From NCBI RefSeq assembly GCF_009660225.1, contig NZ_CP045920.1:1116001-1180000 (forward strand): a stretch of DNA of 64,000 nt. The letters are read 5' to 3'. The notes beneath the pieces are model-generated. The model worked only from the letters and a program-made list of their open reading frames with translations, was not told the origin of the DNA and made no database searches. How positions within the stretch are numbered: position 1 is the stretch's first letter; every line of letters starts with the position of its first letter. This document shows, in pieces, positions 33,631 through 42,006 of this stretch. The stretch comes from Pseudactinotalea sp. HY158 (lineage in GTDB: Bacteria; Actinomycetota; Actinomycetes; Actinomycetales; Beutenbergiaceae). The translations under genes and the position numbers were made by a program.

Positions 33631-34442
33631 CCTACCACGTTCCCCAGGGCGGACTGCCGCCCCAGACGGCGCTGACCACGGACCGCGCCGTCTTCACCGA
33701 GGCGTACGCCGTGCTGCCCGCGCGTACGATGAGCGACATCACCGCCAGCCTCCTGCCGCACTGGGACGACACCCGGCTGTGGGTGCTCGCCCGGCCCCTG
33801 AGCGGCTTCGCGGAGACCTTCGCGCAGTACCTCGTCGAGGTCGCCCCCGGCGGCGGCAGCGACCGGCCCGAGCCGGACGCCGGTGCCGAGGGCGTGCTCT
33901 TCGTCGTCGGCGGCGAGGTGGAGCTGACGCTCGACGGCACGGCCCACACGCTCGGCTCGGGAGGATACGCGTTCCTCGCGCCCGGCGCGGAGTGGAGCCT
34001 GCGCAACCACACGGACGCCGTCGCGAGCTTCCACTGGATCCGCAAGGCGTACGAGCAGGTCGACGGGATCGAGGTGCCGGCCTCGTTCGTCACGAACGCG
34101 GCCGACGTCGAGCCGGTCGAGATGGCGGGTACCGACGGCGCTTGGCGCACCCGGCGGTTCGTGAACCCGAGCGACCTGCGCCACGACATGCACGTGAACA
34201 TCGTCACGCTCTCGCCGGGGGCGTCGATCACGTTCCCCGAGACCCACGTGATGGAGCACGGCCTGTTCGTGCTCGAGGGCAAGGCGGTCTACCTGCTCAA
34301 CAAGGACTGGGTCGAGGTGGAGGCCGGCGACTTCATGTGGCTGCGCGCCTACTGCCCGCAGGCCGCCTATGCCGGCGGGCCCGGCCCCTTCAGCTACCTG
34401 CTCTACAAGGACGTGAACCGGCACGTGGGGCTGACGATCTAG
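33627..34442 (+). CDS. allE: (S)-ureidoglycine aminohydrolase
   Basis: AllE releases ammonia from S-ureidoglycine to give S-ureidoglycolate. ATG 33627 overlaps allB and gives 271 residues, forming two cupin domains. The C-terminal cupin has the manganese-site pattern known from E. coli AllE: ETHVMEHG (Glu, His, His) and the later Gln in CPQAAYAGG; the N-terminal cupin has [13 protein letters not shown]. It is the last gene of the operon. Its substrate is made by allantoate amidohydrolase, for which there is no gene in the window. Confidence 0.93.
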   Translation: MTYHVPQGGLPPQTALTTDRAVFTEAYAVLPARTMSDITASLLPHWDDTRLWVLARPLSGFAETFAQYLVEVAPGGGSDRPEPDAGAEGVLFVVGGEVELTLDGTAHTLGSGGYAFLAPGAEWSLRNHTDAVASFHWIRKAYEQVDGIEVPASFVTNAADVEPVEMAGTDGAWRTRRFVNPSDLRHDMHVNIVTLSPGASITFPETHVMEHGLFVLEGKAVYLLNKDWVEVEAGDFMWLRAYCPQAAYAGGPGPFSYLLYKDVNRHVGLTI

Positions 34443-34616
34443 GTTCGTGACCGGTCCTACCAGTCCGGCGAGCTGTCGCTAAGACGCGCGCAGCGACGTC
34501 TCACTGGTCGATCACCATCCCACCCACCGATCTGCGACAGAGCCCCGGGCGTCAGGCTCCGATTGATCGAGATAGCGTCGATCGTGTCAATCGAGAAGTG
34601 AAGGAGCTGGTGGCAC

Positions 34617-35000
34617 ATGTGGAAATTTTCATTGATCAGGGCGTGTGTGGTCGCTCTGGCATTTCTTGGAATGTCGACGGCCGCGCAGGCGGTGCCGAGC
34701 CCCGAACTCGTGCTCGGGTCGGATGCGTCGGCTGAAGGTCACGAGGTCGCGCCATATGGCCTGGTGAATATGGGAGATTGGTTCAAGTCCAAGGCGTCGT
34801 GCGAAGCCAGAGGACGCTACCTTCAGCGGAATCCTCCGCCGCTGGTCCACTATGACTGGTTCATTTGCGTTCAGAATCCAGATGGTAGGTGGAGCTTGCT
34901 GATGAATAATCCGAATATCGGGTGCTTCGTCGTAGCGCCCGTCGAAGGGTCGTTGACGACCGGGCGAATCGTGGCGCCCGCCGCACCCCTGGATTGCTGA
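34617..35000 (+). CDS. Small secreted protein, unknown function, relatively AT-rich
   Basis: A 127-residue product with a typical signal peptide (MWKFSLIRACVVALAFLG, cleavage probably after AQA) and a mature part with four Cys, including the C-terminal one, which may form two disulfides. I recognise no family. AAGGAG at 34601-34606 sits ten bases before the ATG. Base composition and codon use are visibly more AT-rich than the neighbours, suggesting recent acquisition. Upstream, the inverted pair GATTGA/TCAATC at about 34560-34592 may be a control site. The next gene begins directly at its stop. Confidence 0.6.
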   Translation: MWKFSLIRACVVALAFLGMSTAAQAVPSPELVLGSDASAEGHEVAPYGLVNMGDWFKSKASCEARGRYLQRNPPPLVHYDWFICVQNPDGRWSLLMNNPNIGCFVVAPVEGSLTTGRIVAPAAPLDC

Positions 35001-35516
35001 ATGAGTACCCTCCGCGACCACTCGATCGAGATTGGCCGGCCGGTGCAGGTGATCGGGATTCTCGACGGTGACGGGGGCCTGGCCCCGCTCGGCCCGACCC
35101 CGGCGGGGTCGCCTGTGCCGTTCGCAATGCGCACGCGCCTGCACCTGCCCGGCGTGAGCGCGGTGGGCGGACCGTTCCTCGTGCGGGGAGTCTGGGACGG
35201 GGTGACGATCTCGGCGGCGTCGACGGCGCCGGTCCCGGGCGCCGGTTGGCTCGGCACTGAACAGGTGCAGCCGGGCCGAGGGGGAGAGACTCCCGGCACC
35301 TGGAGCGACGAGGACTGCGAGCGCGCCAGTGCGGCCGTGCCCGAGGAGCACCTGATCGGGATCGGGCGGCGGTCCGATCCCAGGGGCCGGCCCGTGGTCA
35401 TCGCCGAGTTCGTGCTCGCCTCGGCGCGGGCGATCGCCTGGCAGGAGTCGTGCCCGCCCGGGGTCGTCGATGCGGTCGCGTGGATCCGCCCGGTTCAGGA
35501 GCCGCCCGGCCCCTGA
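35001..35516 (+). CDS. Hypothetical protein
   Basis: A 171-residue product whose ATG directly follows the stop of the secreted protein gene, so the pair is likely cotranscribed. There is no signal peptide, membrane segment or motif I recognise; the middle part (FAMRTRLHLPGVSAVGGPFLVRGVWDG) could be beta-rich. Two Cys are near the C terminus. Composition returns to the high-GC norm of the window. The last 22 bases overlap the 3' end of the convergent RpiR-type gene. Confidence 0.55.
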   Translation: MSTLRDHSIEIGRPVQVIGILDGDGGLAPLGPTPAGSPVPFAMRTRLHLPGVSAVGGPFLVRGVWDGVTISAASTAPVPGAGWLGTEQVQPGRGGETPGTWSDEDCERASAAVPEEHLIGIGRRSDPRGRPVVIAEFVLASARAIAWQESCPPGVVDAVAWIRPVQEPPGP

Positions 35517-36367
35517 GTCTGCCCGCGGGTCGCCTCCCGGGTGCTGCGCAGCGCCGCCACGGTCTGGCCGTAGCGGCGCTGCGCCACGCCCGCGAAGAGG
35601 CAGTCGACGACCGCGAGCTGGGCCATCCGGCTGACCATCGCCGCGGCCCGGAACGGGGTCTCGCGCACGGCGGTGTAGAGGCAGTGGTCGGCGAGTTCGG
35701 TGATCGCGGCGCCGCGGCTCGAGGTCACCCCCGCGGTCGTGGCCCCGGCCTCGTGCGCGGCCGTGAGGAAGCGCAGGGTCTCGGCCGTCTCCCCGAGGTT
35801 GGAGAACCCGACCGCGACGGTGCGGTCCGGGGCGAGGACGGCGATCGCGAGGGCCTCGTGGGAGTCGCTCGGCACGAACGCGTTGCGGCCGATCCGCAGG
35901 AGCTTGTGGCCGAGGTCCTGGGCCACGAGCTGGCTCGCGCCGACGCCGTAGAGGAGGATGCGATCCGCGGCGTCGAGGGCGTCGACGACGCGATCGAGCA
36001 CCTCGTAGTCGAGCGTGTCGATCGTCTCCTGGATCGCGAGGATCTCGAGCAGGCTGATCTTGGCGGCCAGTTCGGGCAGCGTGTCGCGCTCGGAGATCTC
36101 CCCGCCGTAGCCGGCGCGCCCGGCGTACTGGGCGGACTCCTTGCCCAGCTCCTGGGCGAGGCCGACGCGCAGCTCGGCATAGCCGGAGAAGCCGATGGCG
36201 CGGCAGAAGCGCACGACCGAGGCCACCGACGTGCTGCAGGCCTCGGCCAGCTCGGTGATCGTGGAGGTGAGCGCGAGGCTCGGATCCTCCTGCAGCGCCG
36301 CGGCGACCCGCGCCAGCGACGGCGAGAGCCGCGGAGCCTTCGCTTCGATCTCGGCCTGGATGCTCAT
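35495..36367 (-). CDS. MurR/RpiR-family transcriptional regulator
   Basis: The 290-residue product has the N-terminal RpiR helix-turn-helix domain (SPSLARVAAALQEDPSLAL, then SVASVVRFCRAIGFSGYAELRVGLAQEL at about 45-75) and a C-terminal SIS sugar-phosphate domain (ILLYGVGASQLVAQDLGHKLLRIG; VAVGFSNLGETAETL). In E. coli MurR represses MurNAc 6-phosphate degradation and is released by that sugar phosphate. Here it is divergent from a sugar kinase-murQ pair, so the same role is likely. Its start at 36367 faces a 151-bp AT-richer intergenic region. Confidence 0.88.
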   Translation of the reverse strand: MSIQAEIEAKAPRLSPSLARVAAALQEDPSLALTSTITELAEACSTSVASVVRFCRAIGFSGYAELRVGLAQELGKESAQYAGRAGYGGEISERDTLPELAAKISLLEILAIQETIDTLDYEVLDRVVDALDAADRILLYGVGASQLVAQDLGHKLLRIGRNAFVPSDSHEALAIAVLAPDRTVAVGFSNLGETAETLRFLTAAHEAGATTAGVTSSRGAAITELADHCLYTAVRETPFRAAAMVSRMAQLAVVDCLFAGVAQRRYGQTVAALRSTREATRGQTQGPGGS

Positions 36368-36419
36368 CCGGCCATCCTAGGCCCGCGGGTTCGCCGTGGT
36401 CGGGGAATCTCGGGGCGAT

Positions 36420-36462
36420 GTAAATGAGTTTCGAGTGAGGCGGATTATTGTAGGGTCTTTAC
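36420..36462. promoter_or_regulatory. AT-richer intergenic segment with GTAAA...TTTAC inverted pair
   Basis: Between the divergent RpiR-type and kinase genes, GTAAA (36420-36424) and TTTAC (36458-36462) form an inverted pair around TATTGT (36446-36451), a possible -10 for the kinase gene. It is a plausible regulator site but weakly supported. Confidence 0.35.
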
Positions 36463-36518
36463 TGACCCTCGGGCCCGCCGGGGGTGGCCCTCGTCCTGAT
36501 CGGAGACGGTGACAGACC

Positions 36519-37439
36519 ATGACCCCAACGGTGCTCGCCGTCGACCTGGGCAAGACCCGGTGCCGGCTGCTGCTCACCCCGACCGGAGCGAGACCGGTGG
36601 GGACGACGGTGGACGGCGACCTCGGGATCGCCGCCCCCGGGGCGTCGGCGCGGATCGCCGACCTCATCGTGAGCGCCTACGAGGGTCTGCGCGAGGTCGC
36701 GGCGCCGACGGCCGTCTCGGTCGGGGCCGCCGGGGTGCTCGCCGCACCCGAGTCGGGCAGCGACCTCGCCCGTGCGCTCGCGGGCCGCTTCCGGTGCCCC
36801 GTGGCCGTCGCCTCGGACGCGATCACGGCCCACCTCGGCGCCTTCGGCGGCGGACCGGGGGTCGTGCTCATCGCCGGCACCGGCGCGACCGCGGTCGGCG
36901 TCGCGGCGACGGGGCGGGTGCGGGTGGTCGACGGCGCCGGACCGGAGATCGGCGACCTGGGATCCGGCGGCTGGCTCGGCCGGCAGGGGGCCATGGCCGC
37001 GGTGCGCGCGGCCCAGGGAGCCGCCCCGCCGACCGCGGTGACCGAGCTCGTGGCGGCGGCCATCCCCGGCGGATTGCCCGCCCTGCCCCGCTGGTCGATG
37101 GGAGGCGAGGGCGACAGTCCCGCCCGGCGGCTCGCCACGTTCGCCCCGCTCGTGCTCGCCGCCGCCGAGGACGGCGACCGGACGGCGATCGGGCTCGTCG
37201 ACCTCGCCGTCGGCCACCTGAGCGCCTCGGCCCGGGCGGCGGCACCGGACGAGCCCGGCTGCCCGGTCGCCGTCGTCGGGGGAGTGGCCGACGCCCCCTG
37301 GTTCGCTGCCCGCCTCGAAGCCGGCCTGCGCGATTCCGGCCTGACGCCCCGGCCCCCGGCCGGAACCGCGCTCGACGGCGCCCTGCTCGCCGCATCCCAC
37401 ACGACCCTTCCCCACGAGAGGCGGATCCACCGTGCCTGA
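36519..37439 (+). CDS. BadF/BadG/BcrA-type sugar kinase, candidate MurNAc/GlcNAc kinase
   Basis: The 306-residue product has the actin-like ATPase/sugar-kinase fold: N-terminal phosphate loop LAVDLGKTRCRLLL, then SVGAAGVL, VVLIAGTGATAVGVA (second phosphate motif) with EIGDLGSGGWLGRQGAMAAV, and the adenosine motif VAVVGGVADAP. The EIGDLGSGGWLG stretch is typical of N-acetylglucosamine-type kinases of the BadF family. Because murQ overlaps it by eight bases and a MurR-like gene is divergent, it probably phosphorylates N-acetylmuramic acid (or its anhydro form) to feed MurQ. No PTS or AnmK gene is in the window. Confidence 0.82.
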   Translation: MTPTVLAVDLGKTRCRLLLTPTGARPVGTTVDGDLGIAAPGASARIADLIVSAYEGLREVAAPTAVSVGAAGVLAAPESGSDLARALAGRFRCPVAVASDAITAHLGAFGGGPGVVLIAGTGATAVGVAATGRVRVVDGAGPEIGDLGSGGWLGRQGAMAAVRAAQGAAPPTAVTELVAAAIPGGLPALPRWSMGGEGDSPARRLATFAPLVLAAAEDGDRTAIGLVDLAVGHLSASARAAAPDEPGCPVAVVGGVADAPWFAARLEAGLRDSGLTPRPPAGTALDGALLAASHTTLPHERRIHRA

Positions 37440-38385
37440 CCACCCAGCCGCACCCGACCGGTTCGAACACCTCATCGGCGACCTCGCCGCCCTGACCACG
37501 GAGTCCCGCGCGGACCGGGGGGAGCTCGCCACGCGGGCGACGGGCGAGCTCGTGGCGGAGATGATCGACGACGGCCGGGGCATCCCGGACGCGCTCGCGG
37601 CGGCGAGCGGCCCGATCGCCGCCGCCGTCGACGCGATCAGTGAGCGGATGGCCCGCGGCGGGCGACTCGTCTACCTCGGTGCGGGCACGGCCGGGCGGAT
37701 GGGGGTGCTCGACGCGAGCGAGATCCCGCCGACCTTCGGTACGGACCCGGGCGTCGTCGTCGGGCTCATCGCCGGCGGCGATACGGCGATCCGCTCGGCC
37801 GTCGAGGACGCCGAGGACGACGTCACCGCGGCCCCGCGCACCCTGACCGACCTCGGGGTCGGGGCCGACGACGCGGTGGTGGGGCTGTCGGCCTCGGGGC
37901 GGACGCCGTACGTCGTGGCGGGCCTGACCGCTGCCCGCGCGGCCGGCGCGCTGACGGTCGCAGTGGCCTCGAACGCCGGCTCCGCGACCGGCGCGGCCGC
38001 CGACATCGCGATCGAGGTGGTCACGGGGCCGGAGTTCATCGGAGGCTCGACCCGTCTCAAGGCGGGCACGGCCCAGAAGCTCGTGCTCAACATGCTCTCG
38101 ACCCTGGTCATGGTGCGCCTCGGCAAGACCTACGAGGGGGTCATGGTCGACCTGCAGGCCACGAACGAGAAGCTGCGCGCCCGGTCCGTGCGCACCGTGG
38201 CCGCCGTGACGGGCGTCGACAACGACCGGGCCGCCCGGGCCCTCGCGGGCTCGGACGGCTCGGTCAAGCGGGCGATCCTGTGTCTGCTCGCGGGGGTGGA
38301 CGACGCGGCCGCCCGCCGCCTCCTGGACGAGGCCGGCGGGCACCTGGAGCGGGCGCTGACGCCGGGCCGGGCCGGCGCCGAATGA
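37432..38385 (+). CDS. murQ: N-acetylmuramic acid 6-phosphate etherase
   Basis: MurQ cleaves the lactyl ether of MurNAc 6-phosphate to GlcNAc 6-phosphate and D-lactate in peptidoglycan recycling. GTG 37432 overlaps the kinase stop; the product is 317 residues. Motifs: LTTESRA at the N terminus, GRLVYLGAGTAGRMGVLDASEIPPTFG (SIS domain with the catalytic Glu), GLSASGRTPYV and TGPEFIGGSTRLKAGTAQKLVLNMLST at about 200-227, plus a C-terminal UBA-like helix region. The order kinase-murQ with a divergent MurR-like regulator is a recognisable recycling module. Confidence 0.94.
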   Translation: MPDHPAAPDRFEHLIGDLAALTTESRADRGELATRATGELVAEMIDDGRGIPDALAAASGPIAAAVDAISERMARGGRLVYLGAGTAGRMGVLDASEIPPTFGTDPGVVVGLIAGGDTAIRSAVEDAEDDVTAAPRTLTDLGVGADDAVVGLSASGRTPYVVAGLTAARAAGALTVAVASNAGSATGAAADIAIEVVTGPEFIGGSTRLKAGTAQKLVLNMLSTLVMVRLGKTYEGVMVDLQATNEKLRARSVRTVAAVTGVDNDRAARALAGSDGSVKRAILCLLAGVDDAAARRLLDEAGGHLERALTPGRAGAE

Positions 38386-38388
38386 GGC

Positions 38389-38913
38389 TCAGGCGAGCTG
38401 GCGCGCGGCCAGATCCTGCGCCTGGGCCGCGCGGGCGTCGTTCATGAGGGCGAGCCTGCGGATCGCGAGCCCGGAGAGCGCGAGCACGACGCCGATGCCG
38501 ATGACGAGCACGGCCACCCCGAACGCCACGACCGAGGTGTACAGCGACGCCCGCAGGAACGAGGCGTTCATGACCGTGGCGCGCTGGGCCTGCAGCTCCG
38601 CCTCCTCGGCGGAGCCCTCCTCGGCCTGACCGATCAACTCGCCGAGCTCGGAGTACGTGCGCCCGTCGGTCGAGGCGAGGGCGTGGACGTTGATGACGTC
38701 GGCCTGGGCGTAGGCCGTGAACGGGCCGGCGACCGTGCGCCCCGCGAGGAGGGACGCATCCTCGGACACGGTGATGTGCTGGTCCGCGAGCTGGCCGGAG
38801 ACCATGACGTAGGTGCCGACGCCGGCGAGGATGAACAGGATCCCGGCGACGAACGAGGTGATGCCGACGACGGGCACGAATGTGCGGGGGCTGGGGGCTG
38901 CGGTGGAGCTCAT
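38389..38913 (-). CDS. Two-helix membrane protein, unknown function
   Basis: Start chosen at ATG 38913, preceded by AGGAGGCG; the frame is open further upstream but without a ribosome site. The 174-residue product has a hydrophobic helix at about 15-38 (VVGITSFVAGILFILAGV), an extracytoplasmic loop of about 85 residues containing AGPFTAYAQADVINVHAL, and a second helix at about 128-155, then a basic cytoplasmic tail. I recall similar actinobacterial proteins carrying the label aromatic ring-opening dioxygenase LigA, which I consider a misnomer: nothing here looks catalytic. It is convergent with murQ. Confidence 0.65.
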   Translation of the reverse strand: MSSTAAPSPRTFVPVVGITSFVAGILFILAGVGTYVMVSGQLADQHITVSEDASLLAGRTVAGPFTAYAQADVINVHALASTDGRTYSELGELIGQAEEGSAEEAELQAQRATVMNASFLRASLYTSVVAFGVAVLVIGIGVVLALSGLAIRRLALMNDARAAQAQDLAARQLA

Positions 38914-39090
38914 CTGACGCCTCCTGGGTGAGGGGACCTGAACCGAGGTCTGTGCGGTACCGATGCCCACCCGGCGGGTGGTGGCACCAGCCTCCCCGCC
39001 GGCATCCGGCACAGCTCGGGCCACAGGTCCCAGGATCGGGCCCATGGTCCCGGTCGAGGCTGGTGGTGCTCGTCACTCGCGCGGGAGTTC

Positions 39091-39105
39091 TAGACTGCCG
39101 ACATG
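39091..39105 (+). promoter_or_regulatory. Candidate leaderless promoter of ilvD
   Basis: TAGACT at 39091-39096 is six bases before the ilvD ATG at 39103, and no Shine-Dalgarno lies at the right distance. The rest of the 189-bp gap upstream shows no other clear signal. Confidence 0.45.
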
Positions 39106-40800
39106 ACCTCAACTCCCGATATCAAACCTCGTTCACGCGTGGTGACCGACGGGATCGAGGCGACTGCATCCCGCGGCATGTTGCGCGCGGTCGGACTCGG
39201 CGATGACGACTTCGCCAAGCCCCAGATCGGCATCGCCAGTTCCTGGAACGAGATCACCCCCTGCAACCTCTCCCTCGACCGGCTCGCCCAGGGCTCGAAG
39301 GAGGGCGTGTTCACCGGCGGGGGGTACCCGCTCGAGTTCGGCACGATCTCCGTCTCCGACGGCATCTCCATGGGACACGAGGGCATGCACTACTCGCTCG
39401 TCTCCCGGGAGGTCATCGCCGACTCGGTCGAGACCGTCATGATGGCCGAGCGCCTCGACGGCTCCGTGCTGCTCGCGGGCTGCGACAAGTCCCTGCCCGG
39501 GATGCTCATGGCCGCCGCCCGGCTCGACCTCGCGAGCGTCTTCCTCTACGCCGGATCGATCATGCCCGGCTGGGTCAAGCTCGAGGACGGCACCGAGAAG
39601 GAGGTGACGATCATCGACGCGTTCGAGGCGGTCGGCGCCTGCTCCCGCGGCCTCATGAGCGAGGCCGACGTCGACAGGATCGAGCGGGCCATCTGCCCCG
39701 GTGAGGGCGCCTGCGGCGGCATGTACACCGCGAACACGATGGCCTCGGTCGCCGAGGCGATGGGCATGTCGCTGCCGGGCAGCGCCGCGCCGCCGTCGGC
39801 CGACCGCCGCCGCGACTCCTACGCGCGCGACTCGGGTGAGGCGGTCGTCAACCTGCTGCGGCTGGGCATCACCGCCCGCCAGATCATGACCAAAGAGGCG
39901 TTCGAGAACGCGATCGCCGTCGTCATGGCGTTCGGCGGCTCGACGAACGCGGTCCTGCACCTGCTGGCCATCGCGCGCGAGGCCGAGGTCGACCTGACGT
40001 TGGCCGACTTCGACCGGGTCGCGAGCCGGGTGCCCCACCTGGGCGACCTCAAGCCGTTCGGGCGGTACGTCATGAACGACGTCGACCGCATCGGCGGCGT
40101 CCCGGTGGTCATGAAGGCGCTCCTCGACGCCGGACTGCTGCACGGGGACTGCCTCACGGTGACCGGCAAGACCGTCGCCGAGAACCTCGCCCACATCGAC
40201 CCGCCCGACCCCGACGGGCAGATCCTGCGTGCCCTCGACAACCCGATCCACCACAGCGGCGGGATCACGATCCTGCGCGGCTCGCTCGCCCTCGACGGCG
40301 CCGTGGTCAAGTCCGCGGGCTTCGACACCGACGTGTTCACCGGCACGGCCCGGGTCTTCGACCGGGAGCGGGCGGCGATGGACGCGCTCGAGGACGGCAC
40401 GATCACCGACGGCGACGTCGTGGTCATCCGCTACGAGGGCCCCAAGGGCGGCCCCGGCATGCGGGAGATGCTCGCGATCACCGGCGCCATCAAGGGCGCC
40501 GGCCTCGGCAAGAGCGTGCTCCTGCTCACCGACGGCCGGTTCTCCGGCGGCACGACCGGCCTGTGCGTCGGGCACGTCGCCCCGGAGGCGGTCGACGGCG
40601 GCCCGATCGCCTTCGTCCGCGACGGCGATCAGATCCGCCTCGACGTGGCGAACAAGACCCTCGACCTGCTCGTGGACGACGCCGAGCTCGCCTCCCGCCG
40701 CGAGGGCTGGGAGCCGCTGCCGCCGAAGTTCACCTCCGGCGTGCTCGGCAAGTACGTCAAGCTCGTCGGCTCCGCCTCCGACGGGGCCGTGCTCACCTGA
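39103..40800 (+). CDS. ilvD: Dihydroxy-acid dehydratase
   Basis: IlvD dehydrates 2,3-dihydroxy-isovalerate and -methylvalerate to the 2-keto acids of valine/leucine and isoleucine. The 565-residue product has the three Fe-S ligand cysteines in the expected places: ITPCNLSLD at about residue 49, [11 protein letters not shown] at about 127 and [14 protein letters not shown] at about 204, plus the C-terminal [13 protein letters not shown] signature. The start at ATG 39103 is probably leaderless. A long hairpin follows the stop; the other ilv genes lie 1.2 kb downstream in a separate unit. Confidence 0.96.
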   Translation: MTSTPDIKPRSRVVTDGIEATASRGMLRAVGLGDDDFAKPQIGIASSWNEITPCNLSLDRLAQGSKEGVFTGGGYPLEFGTISVSDGISMGHEGMHYSLVSREVIADSVETVMMAERLDGSVLLAGCDKSLPGMLMAAARLDLASVFLYAGSIMPGWVKLEDGTEKEVTIIDAFEAVGACSRGLMSEADVDRIERAICPGEGACGGMYTANTMASVAEAMGMSLPGSAAPPSADRRRDSYARDSGEAVVNLLRLGITARQIMTKEAFENAIAVVMAFGGSTNAVLHLLAIAREAEVDLTLADFDRVASRVPHLGDLKPFGRYVMNDVDRIGGVPVVMKALLDAGLLHGDCLTVTGKTVAENLAHIDPPDPDGQILRALDNPIHHSGGITILRGSLALDGAVVKSAGFDTDVFTGTARVFDRERAAMDALEDGTITDGDVVVIRYEGPKGGPGMREMLAITGAIKGAGLGKSVLLLTDGRFSGGTTGLCVGHVAPEAVDGGPIAFVRDGDQIRLDVANKTLDLLVDDAELASRREGWEPLPPKFTSGVLGKYVKLVGSASDGAVLT

Positions 40801-40832
40801 GGGTGACCACCCCGCGCTCCGGATGGGAGTGA

Positions 40833-40882
40833 ACACGCGATCGCGGTCGTGAATCGGCAGATTCACGACCGCGATCGCGTGT
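40833..40882 (+). terminator. 23-bp perfect hairpin after ilvD
   Basis: Arms 40833-40855 and 40860-40882 are perfectly complementary with a four-base GGCA loop, 33 bases after the ilvD stop. No U tract follows, as for the other intrinsic hairpins in this window. The next 200 bases (40883-41082) carry no gene I can support; the minus strand at about 40900-40960 could encode a short hydrophobic-then-Arg-rich tail and may be a decayed remnant. Confidence 0.75.
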
Positions 40883-41082
40883 CCGGGCGTCCGGGTCTCA
40901 GCCCTGCAGCCGGCGGCGCCGGACGGCGAGGGCGACGACGAGGAGTTCGACTCCCCGACCCTCGAGCGGCGCGGATCGCTCGGGGCGGCGGTGGGCTGAC
41001 CGGCGGCGCCCTTCGAGTCCGGGCAGCGGATGATCGCGCGGGCCCCTTGTCGGCAGCGGCGGGTGCGGCGCATCGTGGGGGG

Positions 41083-41748
41083 ATGGCACCACATCTCTCG
41101 CCGTCCGACGTCCACGGCGCCGATCTTCCCGACTGGCGGATCTTCCCGGCGACGCTCGCCACGGTCGTGCACACGGGCACGATGATCACCGGGGTCGAGT
41201 TCGTCAGCCGGATCATGCAGGTCGCCGAGGAGCACAACCACCATCCCGACGTCGCGCTGTCGTATCCGCGGGTGGTCGTCACGCTCACGAGTCACGATGT
41301 CGGCGCGGTGACCGAGCGGGACGTCGCGATGGCCCGGGCGATCACGACCATCGCCGAGGAGATGGAGCTCGCGATGGACCTGGCCGACTTCAAGGTGCTC
41401 GAGATCGCGATCGACGCGATGGACCTCGACGCCGTCCGCCCGTTCTGGGAGGCGGTGCTCGGGTACGTGCCCGGGAGCCGCCCCGAGGATCTCGTCGATC
41501 CGCTGGGCCTGCGCCCGCTCGTCTGGTTCCAACAGATGGACGTCCCGCGCCCCGAGCGCAACAGCGTCCACCTCGACGTGCACGTGCCCGAGGACGAGGC
41601 CGGCGCCCGGGTCGCCGCCGCGCTCGCGGCCGGGGGGAGGCTGGTGGACGGCGGGGCGGCGCCCTCGTTCTGGGTCCTCGCCGACGCCGAGGGGAACGAG
41701 GCGTGCGTGTGCACGTGGCGGAGCGAGCCCGACCCCGGCGGAGCGTGA
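41083..41748 (+). CDS. Pterin-4a-carbinolamine dehydratase domain fused to a VOC/glyoxalase-like domain
   Basis: Start chosen at ATG 41083 after GGGGGG-rich sequence (about 221 residues); the N-terminal boundary is uncertain. Residues of about 10-95 match pterin-4a-carbinolamine dehydratase: FVSRIMQVAEEHNHHPDVALSYPRVVVTLTSHDVGAVTERDVAMA, given here in parts, with the diagnostic HNHHPD. Residues of about 105-221 form a VOC/glyoxalase-like domain (VRPFWEAVLGY, NSVHLDVHVPEDEA, FWVLADAEGNEACVC). The dehydratase normally recycles the pterin cofactor of aromatic hydroxylases, of which none is seen here. The fusion is common in Actinobacteria but its role is not known to me. Confidence 0.8.
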   Translation: MAPHLSPSDVHGADLPDWRIFPATLATVVHTGTMITGVEFVSRIMQVAEEHNHHPDVALSYPRVVVTLTSHDVGAVTERDVAMARAITTIAEEMELAMDLADFKVLEIAIDAMDLDAVRPFWEAVLGYVPGSRPEDLVDPLGLRPLVWFQQMDVPRPERNSVHLDVHVPEDEAGARVAAALAAGGRLVDGGAAPSFWVLADAEGNEACVCTWRSEPDPGGA

Positions 41749-41815
41749 CCCGCGGCTACTCGAGACGGTCCGAGTTGTCCATTGGGCGATATCGTGATCC
41801 ACGATGTGAGACGGG

Positions 41816-41844
41816 CTGACGTGGTGGGGGACAGGGGCTAGTAT
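41816..41844 (+). promoter_or_regulatory. Promoter of the ilvBNC attenuator leader
   Basis: CTGACG (41816-41821) and TAGTAT (41839-41844) are 17 bases apart. The expected transcript start falls at 41851-41852, exactly at the leader-peptide ATG, so the leader mRNA should be leaderless. Confidence 0.65.
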
Positions 41845-41851
41845 GGGCGGC

Positions 41852-41902
41852 ATGCACCAGGTTCTCGTCGTTATTAGCGGGCGCGCGAGCGCGGCCGTCT
41901 GA
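41852..41902 (+). CDS. ilvB leader peptide
   Basis: A 16-codon frame, [16 protein letters not shown] followed by TGA, rich in Val, Leu and Ile codons (GTT CTC GTC GTT ATT in a row). It lies between a promoter and a terminator hairpin upstream of acetolactate synthase, the classical layout of attenuation by branched-chain aminoacyl-tRNA supply. Starved ribosomes would stall on the Val/Ile run and disturb the downstream folding. An in-frame ATG at 41843 exists but lies inside the -10. Confidence 0.75.
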   Translation: MHQVLVVISGRASAAV

Positions 41903-41924
41903 TCGACGACCAACCACGCGCGCA

Positions 41925-41957
41925 CCCCTCGACCTCCCACTGGGACGAGGGGTTTTT
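41925..41957 (+). terminator. Attenuator terminator upstream of ilvB
   Basis: CCCCTCG (41925-41931) pairs with CGAGGGG (41946-41952), with an inner TCCC/GGGA stem, followed by five T at 41953-41957. GGGCGCGCG within the leader frame (about 41879-41887) can pair with CGCGCGCACCC just before and into the left arm (about 41918-41928), which would act as the antiterminator. No other ilv promoter is visible between it and ilvB. Confidence 0.8.
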
Positions 41958-42006
41958 CATTGTCTGTGAACGTTCGCCCGAACGTTCGGTCCATGGAGGA
42001 GGAGCG

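Noticed and set aside
38389-38913. The label aromatic ring-opening dioxygenase LigA for the two-helix membrane protein
   Set aside because: No dioxygenase motif or metal ligands are present; the label seems to be a propagated misannotation.
40833-40882. 23-bp inverted repeat considered as an insertion-sequence end
   Set aside because: The arms are separated by only four bases, there is no transposase nearby and no target duplication; a terminator hairpin is simpler.
40898-41092. A 64-codon minus-strand frame ending in a hydrophobic-Arg tail between ilvD and the pterin dehydratase gene
   Set aside because: It lacks a ribosome site and a recognisable domain and is Arg/Pro/His-rich in most of its length; at best a decayed remnant.
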